This document shows, piece after piece, positions 24,775 to 33,200 of a DNA stretch of 56,575 bases (its first letter is position 1; every line of letters starts with the position of its first letter). The position numbers were made by a program, and so were the translations under genes. The notes under the pieces are model-generated. The model made no database searches and was not told the DNA's origin. It was given only the letters and a program-made list of their open reading frames with translations. Source of the stretch: an uncultured Chloroflexales bacterium (lineage in GTDB: Bacteria; Chloroflexota; Chloroflexia; Chloroflexales; Chloroflexaceae); NCBI GenBank assembly GCA_937967405.1, contig CALCJV010000067.1, positions 1 to 56,575 on the forward strand, written 5' to 3'.

Positions 24775-25967
24775 TGATTGCCTACATTGCCATCCCCACG
24801 AGCCTCAGCTTGCAATCTGCGAATGCCCTGCAAACCTACACCACGATCCGCGAACTGCGCCGCCGCCGCCCCGACACATTGGCGATTGTGCCACGCTGGG
24901 GCAACGAGCCATCGCGCTTCAGCGAACTCGGTGTGGTGCATCTGCCGCGCCCCGCAATTGGCAAGCTCTCACGGCTCTACCGCACGACACTGTGGTATTA
25001 CCTTGAGTATTCGGCCTTTGCGTGGATGTGCCTGCCGGTGCTTGCCGCCCAGCAGCAGGCGGGTACGCAGATCGAGGCGATCTACATTCGCCAGAGCATC
25101 TGCGCGGCGTGGTGGGGGGCCGTACTTGGACCACGGCTCGGACACATCCCCGTCATTTACGAAGTGCATGACCTTGAGTCGCGCAATCCTTCGCGCACCA
25201 AAGAGGTGTGGGCCCAGAGCCTGCTCCACTTGATTGACCGCACCGCGATCACCCGTGCTACGGCGGTCGCTTCGCTTACCGCAGAGTTCGGGCACTATCT
25301 AGGGCAGATCGGCTGGCGCGATCCGGCCGACATTGCGGTGATCCCCGATGCCTACGATGCGACGCTGTTTGTGCCACAGGCACAGGCTACCTGCCGGTCC
25401 CAGCTTGGCTTGCCCGCTGATGCGCTGATTATTGGCTACGCGGGCATGACGTTTGCCCACCGCTGGCTAGAGGGCTTGATCGCTGCGGCAGCCCAACTGC
25501 TGCCGATGTACCCGCACCTACAGCTGGTGCTTGTTGGGGGTCGTCCAGCAGAGCTGGCCCACCTGCGCGAGTGTGCCGATCAGCATGGTATCGCCGAGCG
25601 GGTGCAATTGGTGGGAGCCGTGCCCCAAGCGGCGGTGGTTGCCTACTTGAATGCAGCCGATGTGCTTGCCATTCCCGATACGGTGACAGATATGACCGCT
25701 TCACCCCTGAAGCTGTTTGAATACCTTGCATTGGGGCAGCCGCTCGTGTTGCCGGATCTGCCAGCGTTGCGTGAGGTGCTGCCGCCCACACTGGGACACT
25801 ATTTCGCTCGCCGCGATCTGCTGGGCTTGCAAGCGGCACTCATCGCCGCCCTGAATGCTCGCACTGATCGGGCAGCGCAGGCTGCCCGGCGCACGCTCGC
25901 CCAAGCCCACACCTACGGGCGGCGGGCAGAACGGATACTGGAGCTAGTGGCGCAGGTGCGTGGCTAG
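24774..25967 (+). CDS. GT4-family glycosyltransferase
   Basis: 397 residues. N-terminal GT-B domain MIAYIAIPTSLSLQSANALQ; C-terminal domain from LIIGYAGMTFAHRWLEGL near residue 222. The usual first Glu of the EX7E motif is replaced (DMTASPLKLFEYLALGQPLV), a pattern seen in the GT4 subgroup with S-P-L-K-x-F-E-Y. It overlaps the upstream GT-C gene by one base, so the two form a two-gene operon likely acting on the same lipid-linked glycan. Its TAG sits in the stem of a small hairpin (25965-25979, TAGGC/GCCTA) shared with the stop of the convergent gene. Confidence 0.87.
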   Translation: MIAYIAIPTSLSLQSANALQTYTTIRELRRRRPDTLAIVPRWGNEPSRFSELGVVHLPRPAIGKLSRLYRTTLWYYLEYSAFAWMCLPVLAAQQQAGTQIEAIYIRQSICAAWWGAVLGPRLGHIPVIYEVHDLESRNPSRTKEVWAQSLLHLIDRTAITRATAVASLTAEFGHYLGQIGWRDPADIAVIPDAYDATLFVPQAQATCRSQLGLPADALIIGYAGMTFAHRWLEGLIAAAAQLLPMYPHLQLVLVGGRPAELAHLRECADQHGIAERVQLVGAVPQAAVVAYLNAADVLAIPDTVTDMTASPLKLFEYLALGQPLVLPDLPALREVLPPTLGHYFARRDLLGLQAALIAALNARTDRAAQAARRTLAQAHTYGRRAERILELVAQVRG

Positions 25968-25976
25968 GCTCAGGGC

Positions 25977-26753
25977 CTACGCGCTGTGGTTCGGGTCTAT
26001 GCCGAGCGAGCGCAACAGTGCAGCGAGCCGTTCACGCTCTTGGCGTTCCCGTTCACGCTCTTGGCGTTCCCGTTCGCGCTCTTGGCGTTCCTGCGCGAGT
26101 TCTTGACGTTCCCGTTCGCGCTCTTGGCGTTCCTGTGCAAGCTGCTGTTGCGCTGCATCCCGTTCGCGGATCAGGGTATCGAGCGGCTTGAATGGCTCGC
26201 CATTCGGCTTGAAGATCGTGATTGGCTCATCTGGCGGCGAGACAAACTGGATGCCCAAGCGCGGGCTGACCCACCCATCAAGGCGCGGGTGGGTCGTCAG
26301 TTCCTGCAACCCCGTTTCGTCCCGCAGCCAGCCCCGCAGGGTGAATGTGTCGGGGTCGTATTCGTAGTATTCCTCTACGCCATACATCGCGTAGAACTCG
26401 CGCTTCTCGCGCAGCTCCTCAGCCGTGTTGCTGGGCGAGAGGATTTCGAACACCACTTGCGGCGCAATCCCGCCCTCTTCCCATTGCCGATACGAGCCAC
26501 GCCGCCCTTTGGGCCGCCCAAAGGCCACCAGTGCATCCGGCGCACGGCGGATGCTCGGCTGCCCCTCAACGGGATACCACAGCAAGTCGCCCGCAACAAA
26601 CACATGCGGGTCATCGGCAAATAGGCTTTCGAGGTTCTCTTTGACCAGCACAATCCAGTTGAACTGCTCCGTGTTCTCGGCCATCGGTTCTCCATCGCAG
26701 TCTGGATACTCAATCGGCGGCGACACGGGTAGCTCTAGCGGGTTGATCGTCAT
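25977..26753 (-). CDS. Uma2-family (DUF820) putative restriction-endonuclease-like protein
   Basis: 258 residues. The Uma2 PD-(D/E)XK core is visible: APDALVAFGRPKG (Asp73), PQVVFEILSPSNTAEELREKREFY (Glu103, Lys117) and YEYDPDTF. The family is abundant in cyanobacteria and Chloroflexota and its role is unsettled. The last 60 residues are an extreme Glu/Arg coiled coil made of repeated QERERERQ-type units, encoded by near-identical DNA repeats at about 26021-26140. It may oligomerise or bind nucleic acid. AAGGAG precedes the ATG and a TGCTATACT promoter lies at 26808-26816. Confidence 0.85.
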   Translation of the reverse strand: MTINPLELPVSPPIEYPDCDGEPMAENTEQFNWIVLVKENLESLFADDPHVFVAGDLLWYPVEGQPSIRRAPDALVAFGRPKGRRGSYRQWEEGGIAPQVVFEILSPSNTAEELREKREFYAMYGVEEYYEYDPDTFTLRGWLRDETGLQELTTHPRLDGWVSPRLGIQFVSPPDEPITIFKPNGEPFKPLDTLIRERDAAQQQLAQERQERERERQELAQERQERERERQERERERQERERLAALLRSLGIDPNHSA

Positions 26754-26807
26754 CGGTATCGCTCCTTCCGGTGCAGGTTAGTGGTCAACGCTTGCGCTAT
26801 GGCAGAC

Positions 26808-26816
26808 AGTATAGCA
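26808..26816 (-). promoter_or_regulatory. Extended -10 promoter TGCTATACT
   Basis: Minus-strand TGC plus TATACT, predicted start near 26801, giving a leader of about 48 bases to the Uma2 gene start at 26753 with AAGGAGCG before the ATG. Identical to the 9-mers at 886-894 and 931-939. Confidence 0.6.
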
Positions 26817-26860
26817 CAGGTGTGTAGGCAAGTGGTGCACGGTGTGGGGCGCATCGGTTG

Positions 26861-27496
26861 TTAGTGCAGGTCAAGCCAGATCACGCGGTGGCTGGCGGCA
26901 TTGATGATCACCGTGTGTTTGTAGTGCGTGTAGGTCTTTGTGCCCATGCGGTAGTTCTGGTGAATGTGTCCATGGATCAAGTAACGCGGGCGGGCCCACT
27001 CGATCAGCCAGCGCAACGCCCGAAAGCCGCGATGGGCCAGATCACTGCCCTGATGTATGCCTGCGGGGGGAGCGTGAGTCAACAATACGTCAAGGTCCCG
27101 CCCGTAGCGCAGCCGATTGAACAGCAGGTGCGGCGTGAGCCACAACACCCGCAGCAGCATGTCGCGTTCGGTGTATTGGTAGCGTGAGTCGGCATTGTAG
27201 TGCATACTGCCGCCCAAGCCCGCGAAGATGATGCCCTGATGCCGCAGCACGTGATCATCAAGCAGGGTGCAGCCGCGTGCTTCTGCCACCACTTCGCCGT
27301 TGCCGGTCAGTTCGGGCGCGTCGTGATTGCCATGCACGTAGAAACATGGCACCCCAAGCATCGTGACGGCGTACTCTAGGTAGTAGTAGGGCAGATCGCC
27401 ACAGCCCAGAATGAGCTTCACAGTAGGGAAATGGTCACGTATATTCAGGCTGTAGACGAGCGGCACAACCTCATCGCTCAGGGCAAGCACATACAT
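26861..27496 (-). CDS. Calcineurin-like metallophosphoesterase with altered motif I
   Basis: 211 residues. Metal-binding motifs of the MPP fold run in order: GCGDLPY (motif II, G-D), VHGNHD (motif III), LLTHAPP (motif IV) and IHGHIHQN (motif V). Motif I, normally S-D-x-H-G, is LSDEVVPLVY, so the usual His ligand is absent while Asp is kept. This may weaken one metal site or mark a subfamily. It probably hydrolyses a phosphodiester or phosphomonoester in the cytoplasm. It diverges from the kinase-like gene at 27704 with a palindromic promoter region in between. Confidence 0.82.
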   Translation of the reverse strand: MYVLALSDEVVPLVYSLNIRDHFPTVKLILGCGDLPYYYLEYAVTMLGVPCFYVHGNHDAPELTGNGEVVAEARGCTLLDDHVLRHQGIIFAGLGGSMHYNADSRYQYTERDMLLRVLWLTPHLLFNRLRYGRDLDVLLTHAPPAGIHQGSDLAHRGFRALRWLIEWARPRYLIHGHIHQNYRMGTKTYTHYKHTVIINAASHRVIWLDLH

Positions 27497-27550
27497 ACGG
27501 GCATGCTTTTGTGGGTGAATAATTGATGCGACAAAACGATAGCTTTTTGT

Positions 27551-27571
27551 TACTATACCAGTGGTATTGTA
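27551..27571. promoter_or_regulatory. Palindromic divergent promoter / operator
   Basis: A 21-base palindrome with core ATACCAGTGGTAT; all but one base pair of each arm match, around a central G. Read rightward it contains the extended -10 TGGTATTGT (27562-27570); read leftward it contains TGGTATAGT (27552-27560). The two elements are back to back, pointing toward the metallophosphoesterase (start 27496) and the kinase-like gene (start 27704). It could serve as a symmetric bidirectional promoter, a repressor operator, or both. Confidence 0.55.
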
Positions 27572-27703
27572 ATTGATCAGTGAAATGATCTGTAACTCAT
27601 CTGGATATACTGAACTGGAAGTCTCGTGCTGTCAACGACGATAGAACACCCATGTTATATCGCAACAGGAATTCTAGCACAGCCATAAGGACAGAGAAGA
27701 GAT

Positions 27704-28747
27704 ATGTTAACACATGCAGAAGTAGAGCGTATTCTGACCAGCTACGATCTTGGTCAGTTGCGGAGTATGACCACCGCAACTCGCGGTTACGTGAATGAAA
27801 CGGCATTCATTCACACCACTGAAGGACGGTTTGTGCTGCGCCGCAGTCATCGCCGTTTGAATGAAGAACAGCAACGCTACCGCCACACCTTGATTGAGTG
27901 GCTGTACCAGCACGATTTCCCCGTGCCGCCGCTCATCCCGGCCAAGAATGGGGATACCTTGCAAGTTCAGCAGGGGCGTTATATTGAGGTGATGCAGTTT
28001 GTGTCCGGCGGCGATTTTGATCAGGATAATGCGAGCCACCTGTGGAGTGTGGGGCAGGTGCTGGCGCAGATGCACAATCTGTTGGAAGATTACCCCAAGC
28101 CACCCGATAACGCGCATCCGCGTTACATCCCTGAGAATGCCTTGCGCCTGATCGAGATTGTGCTGGAGCGCGACGTGATGGGTGATCTGGCTGAGCCGCT
28201 CAGTTGGTATGATCGGCGGGCGGCTCGCCTTCGCAAGGTACTATCGGAAGAGGCATACTCCACGTTGCCCAAAGTTGTCATCCACGGCGACGTGCATCGG
28301 GACAACTTCTTGTTTAGCAAGAGCGATATTACGGCTGTGCTGGATTACGATCAAGTCTCGTGGCAAAGCCCCATCGCTGATCTCGCTGATGCGCTGGTGG
28401 CATTTGCCTCTGAGCCGAAAACGAAGGGCTTGGTCAATACGTGGGGGGTGTTCACTGGGCCGTTGAGCAGTGAACACGCGCTGGAGGTGATTACCGCTTA
28501 CCATAGCGTGCGCCCACTCAGCACGAGCGATTTGACCACCTTGCTGAATACGCTTGAGGTGATCTGGCTGCATGGTGAGCTAGGGCGGGTCGTCTCTACG
28601 CCGGAAGGTGCGCCAGAGTATCACGAAGCGGTGCTAGGTCAAGGTCGCCAATTGCTGGATGATCTGGATCGCAAGCGTGATGCGCTGCTCACTGAGTGGC
28701 AGCAGCAATGTGCCGAATTGGATGTAGCAGAACCTGTTGCCGCTTAA
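27704..28747 (+). CDS. APH/ThrB2-like small-molecule kinase
   Basis: 347 residues of the aminoglycoside phosphotransferase / homoserine kinase type II superfamily. The catalytic segment VVIHGDVHRDNFLF (His194, Asp196, Asn201) and the metal-binding AVLDYDQ (Asp214) are intact, and the N-lobe shows ATRGYVNETAFIHTTEGRFVLRR. Substrate could be a sugar, choline-like alcohol, homoserine or lipid headgroup; it is not predictable. AAGGACAGAGAAGAG precedes the ATG. The next gene, inositol-monophosphatase-like, follows after 70 bases in the same direction, so a kinase/phosphatase pairing on related polyols is possible. Confidence 0.82.
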   Translation: MLTHAEVERILTSYDLGQLRSMTTATRGYVNETAFIHTTEGRFVLRRSHRRLNEEQQRYRHTLIEWLYQHDFPVPPLIPAKNGDTLQVQQGRYIEVMQFVSGGDFDQDNASHLWSVGQVLAQMHNLLEDYPKPPDNAHPRYIPENALRLIEIVLERDVMGDLAEPLSWYDRRAARLRKVLSEEAYSTLPKVVIHGDVHRDNFLFSKSDITAVLDYDQVSWQSPIADLADALVAFASEPKTKGLVNTWGVFTGPLSSEHALEVITAYHSVRPLSTSDLTTLLNTLEVIWLHGELGRVVSTPEGAPEYHEAVLGQGRQLLDDLDRKRDALLTEWQQQCAELDVAEPVAA

Positions 28748-28817
28748 AGAACCTACGTTCGATGTCACTCAGATAGCTGGCACGGCACTTCATCTTTCTT
28801 TAAGGATGCGGCCCGCC

Positions 28818-29834
28818 ATGATCGCACACGCAGCTGCTCTCTTAGAAGCAATCCGGGTGATCCATGCTGCGATTCGGGCGGCAGTAGTTGCCGCGTGCGA
28901 ACAGCAGAGCCTCACGGATCTGGCGCAGGTGACAGGCGACGATGTAGGCGATACGATCTATGCCGTTGATCGGATCAGCGAAGCGGTGCTGGTAGATCTG
29001 TTCAGCCGCGAGATTGCGCCGCGCTGGTCGCTGGTGCTGATTGCCGAGGGCGTGCACGGCGGGCAGATGACCCTGCCGCCCGGCACGCCACCAGCGCAGT
29101 GCCAACTCCGCGTGATTGTAGACCCGATAGATGGCACACGCGGCTTGATGTATCAGAAGCGTAGTGCGTGGATCCTGACTGGCGTTGCACCCAATTATGG
29201 TGCAGATACCCGCCTGAGCCAGATCGAACTGGCCGTCCAAACCGAGATTCCCCTCGTCAAGCAGCACCTCAGCGACGAACTGTGGGCTACCCGCACCAGC
29301 CCCACCTGCGCCCGCCGCTACAATCGCCTCACCGATACGCACACGCCGCTCGCCCTGCACCCCTCACGGGCTACCAGCATCGCGCATGGCTTTGCCATGA
29401 TCAGCCGCTTTTTTCCGGGCGCACGCGATGAACTTGCGGCGATAGATGAGGCGGTGATCCGGCGCGTGTTGGGCAACCCGCCGCCCGGCAAAGCGGTGTG
29501 CTTCGAGGATCAGTACATCAGCACGGGCGGGCAGCTGTATGAGCTGATCGCCGGCCATGACCGCTTTGTGGCCGATCTGCGTCCCCTGCTCAATCAATGG
29601 CTTACGCGGCAGGGGCGATCACAGGGCATCTGCTGCCATCCGTATGACCTCGCGGCGATGCTGGTGGCGCAGCAAGCGGGTGTAATCCTGACAGGCGGCG
29701 ACGGCGGCCCACTAGATGCCCCGCTCGATCTGCATACCGATGTGGCGTGGGTGGGCTACGCTAACCCAGCCATTGCCAATCAGATCGCCCCTGCACTGCA
29801 CGCTGAGTTATGCCTGCGCGGGCTGCTGCCCTAG
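28818..29834 (+). CDS. Inositol monophosphatase-like phosphatase
   Basis: 338 residues from the ATG at 28818, preferred because AAGGAT lies 11 bases upstream; an ATG at 28806 and a TTG at 28737 are alternatives. The FIG/IMPase metal motif VDPIDGTRGL is present near residue 108, preceded by LIAEGVHG (acidic ligand) and followed in the C-terminal lobe by PYDLAAMLVAQQAGVILTGGDGG, which matches the W/Y-D-x-A-A-x-x-L-x-x-x-A-G-G plan. It probably dephosphorylates a polyol or nucleotide phosphate with Mg2+. It is longer than typical SuhB (about 265 residues) because of insertions near 130-200. Confidence 0.83.
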   Translation: MIAHAAALLEAIRVIHAAIRAAVVAACEQQSLTDLAQVTGDDVGDTIYAVDRISEAVLVDLFSREIAPRWSLVLIAEGVHGGQMTLPPGTPPAQCQLRVIVDPIDGTRGLMYQKRSAWILTGVAPNYGADTRLSQIELAVQTEIPLVKQHLSDELWATRTSPTCARRYNRLTDTHTPLALHPSRATSIAHGFAMISRFFPGARDELAAIDEAVIRRVLGNPPPGKAVCFEDQYISTGGQLYELIAGHDRFVADLRPLLNQWLTRQGRSQGICCHPYDLAAMLVAQQAGVILTGGDGGPLDAPLDLHTDVAWVGYANPAIANQIAPALHAELCLRGLLP

Positions 29835-29857
29835 CACCTGCTACCACGCACCTTACA

Positions 29858-29866
29858 TGGTATACT
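29858..29866 (+). promoter_or_regulatory. Extended -10 promoter TGGTATACT
   Basis: TGG plus TATACT; predicted start near 29873, about 62 bases before the C45 gene ATG, which has AGGAGGAG upstream. Confidence 0.55.
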
Positions 29867-29934
29867 ACCCACGAAGTCTGGCCGAGCTAGTGCATAGCCG
29901 CGCCAGTGGTAGCAGCAGCGCAGGAGGAGATGCG

Positions 29935-31098
29935 ATGTTCCCAATCATTACGCTGGCCGGCCCGCCCTATCAACGCGGGCAACAGTATGCCCAGCAAGCT
30001 GCTTCGCAGATTACGCACAGCATTGCCAGCTATGCCCTGCTATTTGCCCATGATCGCGGGCTAGCGTGGGCCGCAGCGCAGCACCTTGCCGCAGCGTATG
30101 TGCCGATTCTTGCCGAGCGGGCCCCGCACTTACTCGAAGAGATGCGCGGCATCGCCGATACACTGGATGTCCACCTGCATGAGATTGTCGCGTTGAATGC
30201 CCGCACCGAACTGCTCGCAGGCGATTTCTACAGCCGCTCGCCCAACTATGCCGCCGCCCAAGCCGCAAACATCCGGCATGGCGTGCCGCAACTCCCCAAC
30301 TTGCCGCCCCCAACCACCCTCCGCACCGAATGCACAACGGTGGTTGCGCTGCCCGATGCCACCCGCATTGGCAATACCCTGCTCGCCCAGACGTGGGATT
30401 GGGTCAAAATTCAACGGGCCGCATGTGTGGTGTTGCGGATCATCCCTGAAACCTCTACCCAGCCCACGATCCTAACCTTGACTGAAGCAGGTATCGTCGG
30501 CAAGATTGGGCTGAATAGTCGCGGCTTGGGCGTAGCCTTGAACATCCTCAGTTCGCTGGACGATGGCGAACAACCCGACCTGCCGATCCATGTGTTGCTG
30601 CGCCTTGTGATGGAACATCAGAGTGTTGCCAGTGCGTTGGAACTGCTCCACCCCCAGCGCAGCGCGGCTTCTTCGTGCATCACGCTGGCTGATGCAGATG
30701 GGCAGGCAGCGTGCGTCGAACTGACTCCGCAGACAACGCAGGTGATTGCTCCTGAAGATGGCTTGCTCGCCCACACCAACCACTGCCTGACCGATGCCAC
30801 CCGAGCCAATATGCGCCCCGTTGCGCTTGTCTCGAGCACAGAGCCGCGCTATGACCGCGCCGTCGCGCTATTGCAGCAGCAGCACGGCCAAATTGATGTG
30901 GACACTATGATGGATCTGCTGCGCGATGAGTATGACGCACCGCGCTGCATCTGCCGCACCGCCGATCCCAGCTTGCACCCTGCCGATCAGGTGGAGACGG
31001 TGGCCGCAGTGGTGATGGATGTTCCCCAGCACATGATGTACATTGCGGCAGATCGCCCGTGCGCCACCGACTTTGTGCCAGTGTTGGTGCAAGCGTAA
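29935..31098 (+). CDS. C45-family Ntn hydrolase / acyltransferase
   Basis: 387 residues from the ATG at 29935, set by the strong AGGAGGAG 6 bases upstream. The arrangement matches peptidase family C45 (acyl-CoA:6-aminopenicillanic acid acyltransferase-like): ALNARTELL near 87-95, then the probable self-cleavage site before Cys133 in TECTTVVALPD, then NTLLAQTWDW, GKIGLNSRGLGVALN and LLAHTNHCL. The new N-terminal Cys would be the nucleophile. Family members cleave or transfer acyl groups on amines and small peptides; the natural substrate is unknown. No signal peptide is seen. It has its own extended -10 promoter. Confidence 0.85.
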   Translation: MFPIITLAGPPYQRGQQYAQQAASQITHSIASYALLFAHDRGLAWAAAQHLAAAYVPILAERAPHLLEEMRGIADTLDVHLHEIVALNARTELLAGDFYSRSPNYAAAQAANIRHGVPQLPNLPPPTTLRTECTTVVALPDATRIGNTLLAQTWDWVKIQRAACVVLRIIPETSTQPTILTLTEAGIVGKIGLNSRGLGVALNILSSLDDGEQPDLPIHVLLRLVMEHQSVASALELLHPQRSAASSCITLADADGQAACVELTPQTTQVIAPEDGLLAHTNHCLTDATRANMRPVALVSSTEPRYDRAVALLQQQHGQIDVDTMMDLLRDEYDAPRCICRTADPSLHPADQVETVAAVVMDVPQHMMYIAADRPCATDFVPVLVQA

Positions 31099-31123
31099 GC
31101 GCGGCATCGCCCGCCCAACGAGG

Positions 31124-31152
31124 TTGACGCACGCGCCTGCATCCGCTACAAT
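31124..31152 (+). promoter_or_regulatory. Promoter TTGACG-17-TACAAT
   Basis: TTGACG (31124-31129), 17-base spacer, TACAAT (31147-31152), a good sigma-70 match in front of the DUF1444 gene at 31204. Confidence 0.65.
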
Positions 31153-31203
31153 CGCTACGGTTATACGTTGAGCAGCCCGCGCAGAGAAAAGAAACGACGC
31201 TCG

Positions 31204-32055
31204 ATGCCAGATACGCACCCACATGTGGATAGACCACCTGCACACTACGCCCCCGCCGCCTTTGCCCAAGCGATTCAGCACCAGCTTGCGGCAGCTGGGA
31301 TTGTGTGCCAACTATCCGCCGATCTATGCCTGACGCTGGAACTGCACGGGCGCAAGGTACGGATGCACCTTGAACAGGCCTATCAGGATTATCTGCGCGA
31401 ACCTACCCGCCTCACCCAGATTGGGCAAGCACTGGCCCGCAAGACGGCCGAATATACCCCCGACCAACTGATCACTGATTTTCAGGTCTTACGCCACGCG
31501 ATCTTCCCGATCCTCAAGCCGCTCACCCTGCTTGCTGAACTGCACGAACGGCAGCTCCCGATGCTGGCCTATCGCTGGTGGCAAGCGGACTTGATGATCG
31601 CCTACGTGATCCGCGAGCAGCATAGCCTCGCCTTTATCAATGCCGACCACCTGACCCAATGGCAGATAGATGAGACCATCCTGCACACATGGGCCATGCG
31701 GAACCTGCAACTGCAAACGGCGCGGGTTGCCCATACCACGCTCGGTACGGGCCCGCGCCAGCTATTTCTGTTTCATACTCAAGATGGCTACGACGCAACC
31801 CGCATTCTGTTGCCGGATGTGTTGGAGATGTGGCATGCCGCCCTTGGCGGGCAATTGGTGATCGGGATTCCCCACCGCGATCTGCTAGTTGCCTTCAGCG
31901 ATCACGATCCACACATGTTGCATGCCGTTGCCCATCAAGTCGTGCAGGATGCCCACAGCCACCCTGCGCGGCTCACACCGACGCTGTTTACCTACCACGC
32001 CGGACAGGTGCACGTCTATCCGCTACAAGATACCGCTCGCTCCGCAGAAAGGTGA
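31204..32055 (+). CDS. DUF1444 (YtpQ-like) family protein
   Basis: 283 residues from the ATG at 31204; a TTG at 31168 is possible but less likely. The end of the protein carries the DUF1444 hallmark GGQLVIGIPHRDLLVAFSDHDP, and the N-terminal part is an alpha/beta domain (LCLTLELHGRKVRMHLEQAYQ). The family is widespread in Firmicutes (B. subtilis YtpQ) and has no established function. No signal sequence. It overlaps the GTG-ATC-ATG start region of the following membrane protein, indicating an operon with the next genes. Confidence 0.75.
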   Translation: MPDTHPHVDRPPAHYAPAAFAQAIQHQLAAAGIVCQLSADLCLTLELHGRKVRMHLEQAYQDYLREPTRLTQIGQALARKTAEYTPDQLITDFQVLRHAIFPILKPLTLLAELHERQLPMLAYRWWQADLMIAYVIREQHSLAFINADHLTQWQIDETILHTWAMRNLQLQTARVAHTTLGTGPRQLFLFHTQDGYDATRILLPDVLEMWHAALGGQLVIGIPHRDLLVAFSDHDPHMLHAVAHQVVQDAHSHPARLTPTLFTYHAGQVHVYPLQDTARSAER

Positions 32056-32057
32056 TC

Positions 32058-32774
32058 ATGGAAGTTCTGGTATTGCTGGTAGCACTGGCGTGTTATGGCT
32101 GGGCGGTATGGAGCTTGCAGCGCGAGGGTACACCGATCTACCTGTTTCTGGCCTGCGCGGGGCAGCTGGGGATGCTCGCAACGCCGCTTTGGAACCTGCT
32201 CTACCGTGATGATCCCTACGCGGCGGATCTGGCTGTCTTTGCGGATCTGTTTGGCATGCCCCTGTACAGCCTGCAAGCCTTTGGGGCTGCATGGCACTAC
32301 ACCTTGCCGGTTATGCTCACCTACTACCTCTACACGCAGCGGTGGTGGTTCCCAAATTACTTCACTGCGCTGCTTGCCTACATAATGTTTATGTTCTACC
32401 ATGCCTTGATCGAAGTGGTTGGCTTGAACGCCGGCCTGTGGAACTACACCAATAGCCCGACCATGCCGCCCGGTATCTCGCCCGCGTTCCTCTCCGTTTT
32501 GATGGGCGCACTGATTTCGCTGACTCTGCTGTATGTGGTGATGACCGTGCGCCGCTATTCGTGGCAAAGCCTGTTCGTGTTTATTGTGCCGGCCCCCCTG
32601 CTGCTCGCCATCCTTGTGCGGGGCGTGATTGGTGCGCCCTACTGGATTGTCCAAGCCATAGACGTAGAGCCGTGGACCCAATTGATCGGCAGCCTCAGTA
32701 CGCTGGTTTTAACCCTCGTTGGGGTGCATATCTTTGCCGACGCGCTCGGCAAAGCTGAGGTTGAGCTTGCGTAG
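32058..32774 (+). CDS. Polytopic membrane protein, unknown
   Basis: 238 residues from the ATG at 32058 with GAAAGG upstream; a GTG at 32052 overlapping the preceding stop is the alternative. About seven hydrophobic segments are visible, with WxY-type loops (GLNAGLWNYTNSP) that faintly recall carotenoid-biosynthesis membrane proteins of the CruF/lycopene-cyclase type, too weak for an assignment. Loops contain RDDPYAADLAVF and FPNYFTALL. It is co-directional with the DUF1444 and YdjM-like genes. Confidence 0.7.
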   Translation: MEVLVLLVALACYGWAVWSLQREGTPIYLFLACAGQLGMLATPLWNLLYRDDPYAADLAVFADLFGMPLYSLQAFGAAWHYTLPVMLTYYLYTQRWWFPNYFTALLAYIMFMFYHALIEVVGLNAGLWNYTNSPTMPPGISPAFLSVLMGALISLTLLYVVMTVRRYSWQSLFVFIVPAPLLLAILVRGVIGAPYWIVQAIDVEPWTQLIGSLSTLVLTLVGVHIFADALGKAEVELA

Positions 32775-32792
32775 TGTGCGAAAGCAGGTATC

Positions 32793-33185
32793 ATGACCCC
32801 ATACGCCCATGCGGCCTGTGGGCTGGCACTCGCGTGGCTCACCCGCCCGCCGCACCACCCGCCCCAGTGGGCCGGCTGGCTGATTGGCAGTGTGCTGCCC
32901 GATCTGGATTTTGTGCTCCTCGTGCCGCTGCTTGGGCGGCAGATGGGCCATCGCACCATCACCCACGCGCCCGCGTTTCAAGTGGGGATGGCATGGCTGC
33001 TGCGCCGCTACGGCTTCTGGGCCGTGCTTGGCGGGCAACTCGTCCACAGCCTAGCCGATAGTTGTGGACACGGCAACCCACGCGGCGTAGCGTGGTTCGT
33101 TCCATTCCATTGGAACCGAGTGGATGTTATTTCCCCCCTAATGTGGCTGGTGCAAGGGCGCAACCCACGCACGAGCTATCGCTAG
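32793..33185 (+). CDS. YdjM/DUF457-like membrane-bound metal-dependent hydrolase, short
   Basis: 130 residues. It begins MTPYAHAACGLALAW and carries the family's metal-site motifs: GSVLPDLDFVLL and GHRTITHAPAF, with further His in GGQLVHSLADSCGHGNPRG. These match the YdjM/DUF457 group of inner-membrane hydrolase-like proteins, which are usually 150-350 residues, so this is a compact member. Substrate unknown. It follows the previous membrane protein by 18 bases. Confidence 0.72.
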   Translation: MTPYAHAACGLALAWLTRPPHHPPQWAGWLIGSVLPDLDFVLLVPLLGRQMGHRTITHAPAFQVGMAWLLRRYGFWAVLGGQLVHSLADSCGHGNPRGVAWFVPFHWNRVDVISPLMWLVQGRNPRTSYR

Positions 33186-33200
33186 CATGAGGTGCAACGT

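Noticed and set aside
31689..32057. Long upstream extension of the membrane protein at 32058
   Set aside because: Out-of-frame reading of the DUF1444 gene; composition is Arg/Cys/Ser-rich shadow.
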